NCBI GenBank assembly: GCA_036521415.1
Contig: DATDHU010000020.1
Coordinates: 14,367 to 78,366, forward strand
Length of the DNA stretch: 64,000 bases
Source: DASXMT01 sp036521415
Lineage (GTDB): Bacteria; Actinomycetota; Acidimicrobiia; Acidimicrobiales; RAAP-2
Direction: 5' to 3'
The notes beneath the pieces were generated by a model. It was given only the letters and a program-made list of their open reading frames with translations, did not search any database and had not been told where the DNA came from. This document shows positions 17,067 through 24,095 of this stretch, piece after piece; within the stretch, counting starts at the first letter, position 1; the number at the start of each line of letters is the position of its first letter. Position numbers and translations under genes: made by a program.

Positions 17067-17855
17067 CTAGCGGAACAGGTCCTCACCCGGTGGCCGCACG
17101 ATCTCGGCGGCCACCGACGCGGGCCGGATCCATGCCGGGTCGACCCCGCGCAGGATGGCCGCCGGCACGCCGCGATCCTTGCCCATGACCAGCTCGGCCG
17201 CAGAGGCCAGCTCGTCGGCTATGCACACCTCGGTGGCCACGAGCACGCGTCCCGACGCGTCCAGCGTCCCCTTGAGATCGACGACCCCGGCCACACCGGC
17301 GATCCCGATGGCGACATCGGTGACCCCCTTGCGCCACGGGCGCCCGAACGTGTCGGAGACGACCACCCCGACTGAGACGCCGTGACGGTGGTGCAGCGCC
17401 TCGCGGATGCGGCGGGCCGACCGGTCCGGATCGACCGGCAGCAGGGCGGCGGTGCCCTCGTCCACGTTGGACAGGTCCACGCCGGCGTTGGCACAGATGA
17501 ACCCGTGGCTGGTCTCGGCGATGATCAGCTCGTCGCGGCGGCGGAGGATCCGGACCGACTCCGACTCGACCAGCCTGGCCTTGGCCGCGGGATCGTCGGG
17601 GTCGATACCCACCAGCCGGCCCTCGGCCTTGGACACCACCTTCTGGGTCACCACCAGCACATCCCCGTCCCGCAGTGAAAGGCCGGGAGCAGCCACGATC
17701 AGCTCGGCCAGGTCGTCACCGGGTCCGACCTCGCCCATGCCGGTGACAGGGATCACCGAGAGGGTGGGCACCGGCTTCGGCCCACCGGTCGGCTCCTCAC
17801 TCGCCGTTGGTGAGCCGGATCGGGCATCATCGGCGCCGACGGGCAGATCAGGCAC
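17067..17855 (-). CDS. cofE: Coenzyme F420-0:L-glutamate ligase
   Basis: 262 residues from GTG 17855, eight bases inside the 3' end of cofD. The CofE pattern is clear: LSVIPVTGMGEVGPGDDL, DVLVVTQKVVSKAEGRLV, HGFICANAGVDLSNVDEG, VVVSDTFGRPWRKGVTDVAIG and MGKDRGVPAAI. It adds L-glutamate residues to F420-0 using GTP. Unlike mycobacterial FbiB, it ends after the CofE domain and lacks the C-terminal nitroreductase-like domain, so the FMN-dependent step must be encoded elsewhere. It is co-transcribed with cofD. Confidence 0.93.
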   Translation of the reverse strand: MPDLPVGADDARSGSPTASEEPTGGPKPVPTLSVIPVTGMGEVGPGDDLAELIVAAPGLSLRDGDVLVVTQKVVSKAEGRLVGIDPDDPAAKARLVESESVRILRRRDELIIAETSHGFICANAGVDLSNVDEGTAALLPVDPDRSARRIREALHHRHGVSVGVVVSDTFGRPWRKGVTDVAIGIAGVAGVVDLKGTLDASGRVLVATEVCIADELASAAELVMGKDRGVPAAILRGVDPAWIRPASVAAEIVRPPGEDLFR

Positions 17856-18777
17856 GGTTGACGCCCAGGACGGTTCGGGCCAGCTCGGCCGCCCGTTCGA
17901 CGGTTGACATGACCGTGGGGGCCACGATGCAGCGCACTCCCTCGGCCTCGACCGCCTCGGCCAGGGTCGCGTCAGCCTCGTCGACGACCAGCGTGCCCAC
18001 CCAGGAGGCGTACCAGCGGGCCACACCGACCACCGACGCCTCGAACCCGAGCTCGGCGAGCAGGCGGTCGGCCGGGCCCTTGAGAGCGGCGCCGGCCACG
18101 ATGGGGGAGACGGCCACGATCTGGTCGCGCCGGGACACCAGCGCCTGGCGGACGCCGGGCACGGCCAGGAGCGGGTCGATCGACACCACGGGGTTGGACG
18201 GGCAGACCACGATGGACGAGGCGGTGGCGATGGCGTCGACCACGCCGGGGGCGGGTCGGGCCGACTCGGCGCCCTCGAAGCGCACCCCAGAGACAGCCAC
18301 GTCGTGGTGCATATGGACGAAGTACTCCTGGAAGGCCACCTCGGGCCCTTCGGCCAACTGCAGCCGGGTGCGGACCGGGTCGTCCGACACGGGGACCAGG
18401 CGCACGTCGACGCCCCAGGTGCGGGTCAGCTGGGCCGTGACCTGGCTCAGGGTGTCGCCCTCGGCCAGGCGTTGCGTGCGGAAGCAATGAGTGGCCAGAT
18501 CCTTGTCGCCCAAGCGGAACCAGGTCAGGCCACCCAGTTTCTCGAGCGCATCCATCACCGTCCACGACTCGCCGGTCAGGCCCCAGCCGGTCTCGGCGTT
18601 GATGGCGCCGGCCAGGGTGTAGAGCACCGTATCGAGGTCAGGAGAGATATGGAGCCCGTGCAGCTCGGTGTCATCGCCGACGTTCACGATGGCAGTGATG
18701 TCGGAGGGGGGAAGGACACGGACCACCCCGCGCAGGAAGCGGGCGGCCCCGACACCTCCGGCGAGGGCTACGAGCAT
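17848..18777 (-). CDS. cofD: 2-phospho-L-lactate transferase (F420 biosynthesis)
   Basis: 309 residues from ATG 18777. MLVALAGGVGAARFLRG is the CofD N-terminus; NVGDDTELHGLHISPDLDT, TGWGLTGESW, FRLGDKDLATH and VCPSNPVVSIDPLL are the conserved substrate-binding stretches. It transfers the phospholactyl (or phosphoenolpyruvyl) moiety to the deazaflavin Fo. The start is supported by TAGCCT seven bases upstream. cofE overlaps its end, giving a two-gene F420 operon that supports F420-dependent enzymes such as the one at 210-1088. Confidence 0.94.
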   Translation of the reverse strand: MLVALAGGVGAARFLRGVVRVLPPSDITAIVNVGDDTELHGLHISPDLDTVLYTLAGAINAETGWGLTGESWTVMDALEKLGGLTWFRLGDKDLATHCFRTQRLAEGDTLSQVTAQLTRTWGVDVRLVPVSDDPVRTRLQLAEGPEVAFQEYFVHMHHDVAVSGVRFEGAESARPAPGVVDAIATASSIVVCPSNPVVSIDPLLAVPGVRQALVSRRDQIVAVSPIVAGAALKGPADRLLAELGFEASVVGVARWYASWVGTLVVDEADATLAEAVEAEGVRCIVAPTVMSTVERAAELARTVLGVNRA

Positions 18778-18784
18778 CGAGGGC

Positions 18785-18790
18785 AGGCTA
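18785..18790 (-). promoter_or_regulatory. -10 box TAGCCT, leaderless-type promoter of cofDE
   Basis: On the minus strand TAGCCT lies seven bases before the cofD ATG. It is in the 49-bp divergent gap with a glycosyltransferase gene. Confidence 0.55.
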
Positions 18791-18826
18791 GTCACTATCA
18801 CCAGGCGTGCGGGTCTCCCTCGGCCC

Positions 18827-20038
18827 ATGTGCAAGGCTCCGTGCGTGCCGCCGGAGCGATCAGCGACCGCGGGGTCGGGGACCGCTCCGCCCGCTCCCTC
18901 ATCCGACACCCGCCTCTCCGTGGCCCTCGATGCCACCCCCCTGCTCGGTCGCCCCACCGGTGTCGGTGTCTTCTGCGCCGGGGCGCTCGGCGGTTTGGCC
19001 CAACTCGACGACGTGGACGTCTCCGCCTTCGCCATCAGCTGGAGGAGGCGCCAGGGCATCGTCGACCTGGTCCCGCCGGCCGTGTCCACCCGCCAACGAG
19101 CCATGCCTGCTCGTCCCCTGCATGCGTCGTGGCGCCGCTGGAGCGAGCCCCCCGTCGAGTGGTTCGTCGGGTCCCACCAGGTGGTGCACGGCACAAATTT
19201 CGTCGTGCCCCCGACGCGGCGAGCGGCCCGGGTGGTCACCGTGCACGACCTCACCATCGTGCGCTACCCGGAGCTGTGCGACGCCTCCACGCTCCGGTTC
19301 CCTGCCCTCATTCGTCGGGCCGTTGCTTCGGGGGCCTGGGTCCACACCCCGTCCCGGTTCGTGGCCGAGGAGGTCATCGAGGCGTTCCACCTCCCACCCG
19401 AGCGGGTGCGCGCCGTCCATCACGGGGTGCCCGCGCTGCCTGGTCACGAATTGTTCCGACAGGCCGCGCCTCCCCTCCCCCCGGGCACGTCCCGGTACGT
19501 ACTGGCCGTCGGCACGGTGGAGCCGAGGAAGGACTACCCCACCCTGGTGGCCGCGTTCGGGCTGGTGGCCGAGCGCCGTCCCGACGTGGCCCTGGTCGTC
19601 GTGGGATCCGAGGGTTGGGGGTCCGCCGAATTCCTGGCCGCAGTGCAGGCGTCGCCCGCGAGCGATCGCATCGTCCGTCCCGGCTTCCTCGACGACCGGA
19701 CCCTGGGCGAGGTGCTGCGCGGCGCGGCCGTGCTGGCCTACCCGTCGCTCTACGAGGGGTTCGGCTTCCCACCCGTTCAGGCCATGGCCGAGGGGGTGCC
19801 GGTGGTGACGACCAGGGTCGGGGCCATCCCCGAAGTGGTGGGGGACGGCGCCTCCCTGGTCGAACCTCGTGACCCCGAGGCCCTGGCCGCCGCGCTGGAC
19901 GCGGCATTGGCCGGTGGTGACGAGCTCACCGCCCAGATCGACCGGGGCCGGCGCCGTGCCGAAACGTTCACCTGGTCGGCCTGTGCCGCCGGTCTCGTCG
20001 GCCTCTACCGCGACGCCGTCGCCGGGGCCGGCCGATGA
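18827..20038 (+). CDS. Family 4 glycosyltransferase (1 of 3 in tandem)
   Basis: 403 residues from ATG 18827; upstream sequence is shared with the divergent cofD promoter. GT-B fold: LSVALDATPLLGRPTGVGVF at the start of the acceptor domain, VVTVHDLTIVRYPEL, then the donor domain AVGTVEPRKDYPTLVAAF and the E-x7-E site SLYEGFGFPPVQAMAEGVPV. This is the PF00534 retaining GT4 type, often mannosyl- or glucosyltransferases. The stop overlaps the next glycosyltransferase as ATGA. It is similar in layout to the two following enzymes, which suggests an ancient tandem duplication. Confidence 0.85.
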   Translation: MCKAPCVPPERSATAGSGTAPPAPSSDTRLSVALDATPLLGRPTGVGVFCAGALGGLAQLDDVDVSAFAISWRRRQGIVDLVPPAVSTRQRAMPARPLHASWRRWSEPPVEWFVGSHQVVHGTNFVVPPTRRAARVVTVHDLTIVRYPELCDASTLRFPALIRRAVASGAWVHTPSRFVAEEVIEAFHLPPERVRAVHHGVPALPGHELFRQAAPPLPPGTSRYVLAVGTVEPRKDYPTLVAAFGLVAERRPDVALVVVGSEGWGSAEFLAAVQASPASDRIVRPGFLDDRTLGEVLRGAAVLAYPSLYEGFGFPPVQAMAEGVPVVTTRVGAIPEVVGDGASLVEPRDPEALAAALDAALAGGDELTAQIDRGRRRAETFTWSACAAGLVGLYRDAVAGAGR

Positions 20039-21126
20039 GCTCCCGGCCGCGGGTGCTCCTGCTCGTGGAGCAAGTGCGGCGCAAGGCCGCCGGCGGGATC
20101 GGTACCTATGTCCGGAGCCTGATCCAGGGTCTGGCCGACCTGCCCTCCGAGGACCGGCCCGAGATCGAGCTGTTCGCCAGCCGTCCGAGCGCCAACCCCG
20201 ATCTCCTGGCCACGATGGGGTTCCCGTTGCGCACGTCGGCCCTTCCCGGGCCCTTGTTGACCCGGGCCTGGGACCGCGGGCTGCTCGGGGCACCCGGTGG
20301 GTACGACCTGATCCACGCCCTGTCCATCGCCACTCCGGATCCCGGATCCGCCGCCCTGGTGTCGACGGTGCACGACCTCCTCTGGCGGCACGTTCCCGAG
20401 ACCTACCCGGCACGCGGCCGGGCCTGGCACGAGGCGGCCCTGCGACGGGCGCTGGCCCGTTCCGACCGGTTCCTCGTCCCCTCGGACGTGGTGGCCGCAG
20501 ACCTTGTCGTTGCCGGGGCCTCGCCCGACCGCATCTCCGTGGTCCCCATGGGGTGCGATCATCTTCCCCCGCCGGACCAGGTGGCGGTCGACGCGCTGCT
20601 TGGCCGGCTCGGGGTGGCCGGGCCGTTCCTGCTCAGTGTCGGGACGATGGAGCCCCGCAAGAACCTGGTCCGGCTGGCTCTCGCCTACGACAGGATCCGG
20701 TCCTCCCTCCCCGAGCCCTGGCCGCTGGTGGTGGTGGGACCGAGCGGATGGGGGGAACAGCTCGGCGAGCACTCGGGAATGGTGCTGGCCGGTCTGGTCA
20801 CGCCGGCCGAGCTCGCCGGGCTCTACGCGCGGGCCCGCCTGCTCGCCTATGTCCCATTGATGGAGGGGTTCGGACTGCCGCCGGTGGAGGCAATGCTGGC
20901 GGGCGCACCGGTGGTGGCCAGTGACGTCCCCAGTAGCGGCTCCGCCGCCTACCAGGTCGATCCCTTCGACACCGACTCGATTGCCGAGGGATTGTTGGTG
21001 GTGGCCACCGACGATGGCTGTCGGGAACGACTGCAGGCGGCCGGTCGGCTCCGCGCTGCGGAGCTCAGCTGGTCCTCCATCGCCCGGCGGCACGTGGACC
21101 TCTGGGAGGAGGTCGGCGGTGGGTGA
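20035..21126 (+). CDS. Family 4 glycosyltransferase (2 of 3 in tandem)
   Basis: 363 residues. N-terminal VLLLVEQVRRKAAGGIGTYV carries the GGIGxY acceptor-domain loop of GT4 enzymes. VSTVHDLLWRHVPE, SVGTMEPRKNLVRLALAY and LMEGFGLPPVEAMLAGAPVV (the E-x7-E nucleotide-sugar site) follow. It transfers a sugar from a nucleotide donor with retention of configuration; donor and acceptor are unknown. It is coupled on both sides by short overlaps, and encodes the middle step of a three-enzyme glycan assembly unit. Confidence 0.85.
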   Translation: MSSRPRVLLLVEQVRRKAAGGIGTYVRSLIQGLADLPSEDRPEIELFASRPSANPDLLATMGFPLRTSALPGPLLTRAWDRGLLGAPGGYDLIHALSIATPDPGSAALVSTVHDLLWRHVPETYPARGRAWHEAALRRALARSDRFLVPSDVVAADLVVAGASPDRISVVPMGCDHLPPPDQVAVDALLGRLGVAGPFLLSVGTMEPRKNLVRLALAYDRIRSSLPEPWPLVVVGPSGWGEQLGEHSGMVLAGLVTPAELAGLYARARLLAYVPLMEGFGLPPVEAMLAGAPVVASDVPSSGSAAYQVDPFDTDSIAEGLLVVATDDGCRERLQAAGRLRAAELSWSSIARRHVDLWEEVGGG

Positions 21127-22402
21127 GGTGGGCTCGGCACCGGCCCCCGAGCAGCAGGGCCAAGGCTCCGACCGGGTGGCTTCGGCCTCCGGACGGTTGG
21201 CCCTGACCCTCGATGTCTCGGCCGTTCCGGCCGATCCGGTGGGGGCCGGGCAGTACACCCTGCACCTGGCGGCGGCCCTGGCCCGGCGGCCCGACCTGGA
21301 CCTGACCCTGATCGGCCGCCGGACCGACCGGGAACGGTGGGGAGAGACCGCCCCCGGTGCCCGCCTGGTGGCGGCCGCCCCGCGACGACGTCCGCTCCGC
21401 CTGGCCTGGGAGCAGGTGGCGCTGCCCGGTCTGGTGCGCCGGCTCGGTGCCTCGGTCCACCACGGTCCCCACTACACGATGCCCGAGCACTCGTCGGTCC
21501 CCGCGGTGGTGACCGTGCACGACCTCAGCTTCTTCGAGGCACCCGAGTGGCACGACCGGTCGAAGGTGGTGCTGTTCAAGCGGGCCATTCGGGTGGCTGC
21601 CCACCGCGCCACCGCCGTGGTCTGCCCCAGTCGGGCCACCGCAGACCAACTGGCCCGGTGGTGCCGGGTCGACGCCGAGGTCTTCGTGGCCCATCACGGC
21701 GTCGACGCCCGGCGCTTCGGGACCCAGGAGCCCGAGACCGGCGCCGATGCCGCCGCCCTCGCCCGCATCGACGCCCGACTGGGCGATGGCCGGCCCTTTC
21801 TGGTGTTCGTTGGCACGCTCGAACCCCGCAAGGACGTGCCCTCCCTCGTTCACGCCTTCGACCGGATTGCCGATCGGCACCCCGATGCCCTGTTGGTACT
21901 GGCCGGCGGGGATGGCTGGGGCACCGGCGAGGTCGACCGCGCCATCGCCGCGGCTTCGTCGGGCCATCGGGTGGTGCGCACCGGGTACGTGGCCGATGCC
22001 GCCGTCCCCGCCCTTCTCCGCTCGGCAGTGGCCGCCGCCTACCCCGCCCTCTACGAAGGGTTCGGGCTCCCGGCCCTCGAGGCCCTGTCGTGCGGGACGC
22101 CGTTGATCACCACGTCGGGAACGGCCATGGAGGAGGTGGCGGGCGACGCCGCCACCCTGGTGGCCCCCGGGGACAGGGCTGGCCTGGCCGAAGCCCTCGA
22201 CGCCGCGTTGGCGACCGGCTCGGCCGGCGGCACCGGTGACGACGACCAGAAACGGCGAACGGGACTCGGGATCGCCGCCGCCCACACGTGGGAGCTGAGC
22301 GCCACCCGGCACATGGAGGCCTACCGGTACGCCACCGGGGGCAACGGCCGTTCAGGCCAGGGGGAACCAGCCGTTGTCCCGCCAGCCGAGCCGGTAGGGT
22401 GA
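21119..22402 (+). CDS. Family 4 glycosyltransferase (3 of 3 in tandem)
   Basis: 427 residues from GTG 21119, which overlaps the previous gene and has AGGAGG just upstream. After about 28 variable residues comes the GT4 start (LALTLDVSAVPADPVGAGQY), then VVTVHDLSFFEAPEWH, VFVGTLEPRKDVPSLVHAF and ALYEGFGLPALEALSCGTPL. The EPRKD element shared by all three tandem enzymes points to common descent. The C-terminal 25 residues are a poorly conserved tail. Its stop overlaps the -10 box of the next gene. Confidence 0.85.
   Translation: MGEVGSAPAPEQQGQGSDRVASASGRLALTLDVSAVPADPVGAGQYTLHLAAALARRPDLDLTLIGRRTDRERWGETAPGARLVAAAPRRRPLRLAWEQVALPGLVRRLGASVHHGPHYTMPEHSSVPAVVTVHDLSFFEAPEWHDRSKVVLFKRAIRVAAHRATAVVCPSRATADQLARWCRVDAEVFVAHHGVDARRFGTQEPETGADAAALARIDARLGDGRPFLVFVGTLEPRKDVPSLVHAFDRIADRHPDALLVLAGGDGWGTGEVDRAIAAASSGHRVVRTGYVADAAVPALLRSAVAAAYPALYEGFGLPALEALSCGTPLITTSGTAMEEVAGDAATLVAPGDRAGLAEALDAALATGSAGGTGDDDQKRRTGLGIAAAHTWELSATRHMEAYRYATGGNGRSGQGEPAVVPPAEPVG
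22395..22400 (+). promoter_or_regulatory. -10 box TAGGGT, leaderless-type promoter
   Basis: TAGGGT overlaps the preceding stop codon (22400-22402) and lies eight bases before GTG 22409. Confidence 0.5.
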
Positions 22403-22408
22403 CCGGTC

Positions 22409-23308
22409 GTGCGCTCGCTGATCACCGGAGGCCGAGGATTCGTCGGCACGTGGCTGGCCGACCATCTGCGTGAGCGGGGCGACGAGGTGGTGGCCATTGA
22501 CTACGAAGTCGACGTCACCGATCCGGTTGCGCTGCTCGATGCGGTGTCCGCCGCCGCTCCCGATGCCATCTACCACCTGGCCGCGCTGACCCACGTCGGG
22601 GACTCGTGGAACGACCCGTTGCGGGTACTCCAGGTCAACGTGCTCGGCACTGCGGCGCTGCTGGCCGCGGCCCGACAGTGCGGGACCGACCCCCGGGTCC
22701 TGATCACCAGCTCGGCCGAGGTGTACGGAGCGGTCACCGATCCCTCGCTCATGCCCCTGGACGAGCTGACCCCGACAGCACCCCTCACCCCCTACGCGGC
22801 GAGCAAGCTGGCCGCCGAGGTCCTCATCGGGCAGGCGTTCCGCGGGCACGGGCAGGCGGTGATCGTGGTACGGCCGTTCAACCACATCGGACCTGGTCAG
22901 ACCCCGAACTTCGCCGTCCCCGCACTGGCCAAGCGGATCGTCGAAGCCGATCGGCGGGGGGACGAGTCCATCGCCGTGGGCAACCTGGCCGCCCGTCGGG
23001 ACTTCACTGACGTCCGCGACGTCGTCCAGGCCTACCGGATGCTGATCGAATCGGGGACCCCCGGTGACGTGTACAACGTTTGCTCGGGGCACGACGTCGC
23101 CATCGAGGAGATCGCCAATTCCCTCCTGCGCCTGGCGGGCACGTCGCTCGGGTTCGAGACCGATCCGGCGTTGGTCCGGCCGGTGGAGGTGCCGGTGCTC
23201 CGGGGCGACCCCACCCGTTTGCAGCATGCAACCGGGTGGAAGCCCGAGATACCGCTCGATCAGACCCTGGCCGACGTCCTCGAGTACTGGCGCCGGCACG
23301 CAGACTGA
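22409..23308 (+). CDS. NAD-dependent SDR, GDP-4-dehydro-6-deoxymannose reductase-like
   Basis: 299 residues. Extended SDR with ITGGRGFVGTWLADHL, a short VDVTD turn, YHLAALTHVGDSWNDP, SSAEVYGAV, YAASKLAAEVL (catalytic Tyr and Lys), RPFNHIGPGQTPNFAVPA and NVCSGHDVAIEEI. The RPFNHIGPGQ...F-A-x-P and CSG motifs are those of Rmd/GDP-6-deoxy-D-mannose reductases and related GDP-mannose dehydratases. It therefore probably makes a GDP-deoxyhexose for the neighbouring glycosyltransferases. No GDP-mannose 4,6-dehydratase partner is visible in the window. Other epimerase activities remain possible. Confidence 0.8.
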   Translation: MRSLITGGRGFVGTWLADHLRERGDEVVAIDYEVDVTDPVALLDAVSAAAPDAIYHLAALTHVGDSWNDPLRVLQVNVLGTAALLAAARQCGTDPRVLITSSAEVYGAVTDPSLMPLDELTPTAPLTPYAASKLAAEVLIGQAFRGHGQAVIVVRPFNHIGPGQTPNFAVPALAKRIVEADRRGDESIAVGNLAARRDFTDVRDVVQAYRMLIESGTPGDVYNVCSGHDVAIEEIANSLLRLAGTSLGFETDPALVRPVEVPVLRGDPTRLQHATGWKPEIPLDQTLADVLEYWRRHAD

Positions 23309-23349
23309 TCGCCGGAGCGCCTGACGGCCGGATGCCCGGGGCCGGGCGC

Positions 23350-23381
23350 GAAGAACGACCCGCCGGAGCGGGCCGTTCTTC
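23350..23381. terminator. Strong hairpin between convergent genes (copy 1)
   Basis: 14-base arms gaagaacgacccgc and gcgggccgttcttc with one A-C mismatch and a 4-base loop. There is no U-tract on either strand. It lies between two convergent genes and could stop transcription from both sides. Confidence 0.6.
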
Positions 23382-23443
23382 AAAGGACCGGAGGGGGGTT
23401 CCGGTTCCTGCGGCCGACACGCCACTGGGGCGAGCGGCCTGTC

Positions 23444-23480
23444 CGGCGAACGACCCAGGGGGGCGGGCCGTTGTTCGCCG
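23444..23480. terminator. Second related hairpin between the same convergent genes (copy 2)
   Basis: cggcgaac at 23444 pairs with gttcgccg at 23473. The inner part repeats the gaccc / gggcc core of the first hairpin, which suggests duplication of a bidirectional terminator. Confidence 0.5.
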
Positions 23481-23496
23481 AATACCTGGACGCTGC

Positions 23497-23895
23497 TCAG
23501 GCGCCCGTCTTGATCAGACTGCGGATCTGCGAGCGAGCCTCGCGAGCCTGGACGTGGATCTGGCTGGCCAGATCACGAGCGGGGACCGGGAGGCGCTGCT
23601 CAAGAGGCACGATAGCCGCTTCGATCCGCTCGATCACGTCTTCGACCCTGGCATCGACGTCGTGCACGGCTCTGGTGACGTCGTGCACGGTTTTGGTCAC
23701 GTCGGAGCGAACCTCGCTCCAGCGCGTCTCGAACTCGGTCCGGGGGTCCGCCAGCCGCTTCTTGAGCTCCTGGCGCTGCACCTGGGCCTTTTGAAAGCCG
23801 ATGACGCCGAGGCCGACGGCGACGTAGCCGGCGTCCTTGGCTACCGTGGTGACGTCCTTGGCCGTGGCGCTGAGGGTGTGGGGGAAATCTGGCAT
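23497..23895 (-). CDS. Small amphipathic coiled-coil protein, function unknown
   Basis: 132 residues from ATG 23895, chosen because AAGGAG lies six bases before it; an ATG at 23901 would sit directly on that site. It has a short hydrophobic segment (AGYVAVGLGVIGFQ, about 21-34), then a long charged amphipathic helix region rich in Arg, Glu and Val with VHDVTRAVHDVDARVEDVIERI, ending in basic residues. The layout resembles actinobacterial membrane-associated coiled-coil proteins such as heparin-binding haemagglutinin-like proteins, but I do not recognise a family. It is monocistronic with a good sigma-A promoter and a 50-base leader. Confidence 0.7.
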   Translation of the reverse strand: MPDFPHTLSATAKDVTTVAKDAGYVAVGLGVIGFQKAQVQRQELKKRLADPRTEFETRWSEVRSDVTKTVHDVTRAVHDVDARVEDVIERIEAAIVPLEQRLPVPARDLASQIHVQAREARSQIRSLIKTGA

Positions 23896-23950
23896 CGTCA
23901 TCTCCTTGCGATGGTCTGAACGGAGCATCGGAGCGCTCCTGATAGATACA

Positions 23951-23979
23951 AGTGTATGCGTTGTGATAAACGATTGCAA
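23951..23979 (-). promoter_or_regulatory. Sigma-A-type promoter of the small coiled-coil protein gene
   Basis: On the minus strand, -35 TTGCAA (23979-23974), a 17-base spacer, and -10 TACACT (23956-23951). The surrounding sequence is clearly AT-richer than the window. This is the best two-element promoter seen here and it drives a gene with a normal leader and Shine-Dalgarno. Confidence 0.65.
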
Positions 23980-24079
23980 GCACCCGGCGCGACCGGGCAT
24001 TGAGGCGTTCGTGGCGGGCCCATTTCGACACGAAACGCTCCTGAGCTGGACACTTCTCGCCACCCCCTCGCCGGCCCGA

Positions 24080-24085
24080 TAGCCT
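24080..24085 (+). promoter_or_regulatory. -10 box TAGCCT upstream of the GT2/membrane fusion gene
   Basis: TAGCCT lies ten bases before ATG 24096. The spacing is at the upper end of the leaderless-type series. Confidence 0.4.
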
Positions 24086-24095
24086 CTGCTCCCTG

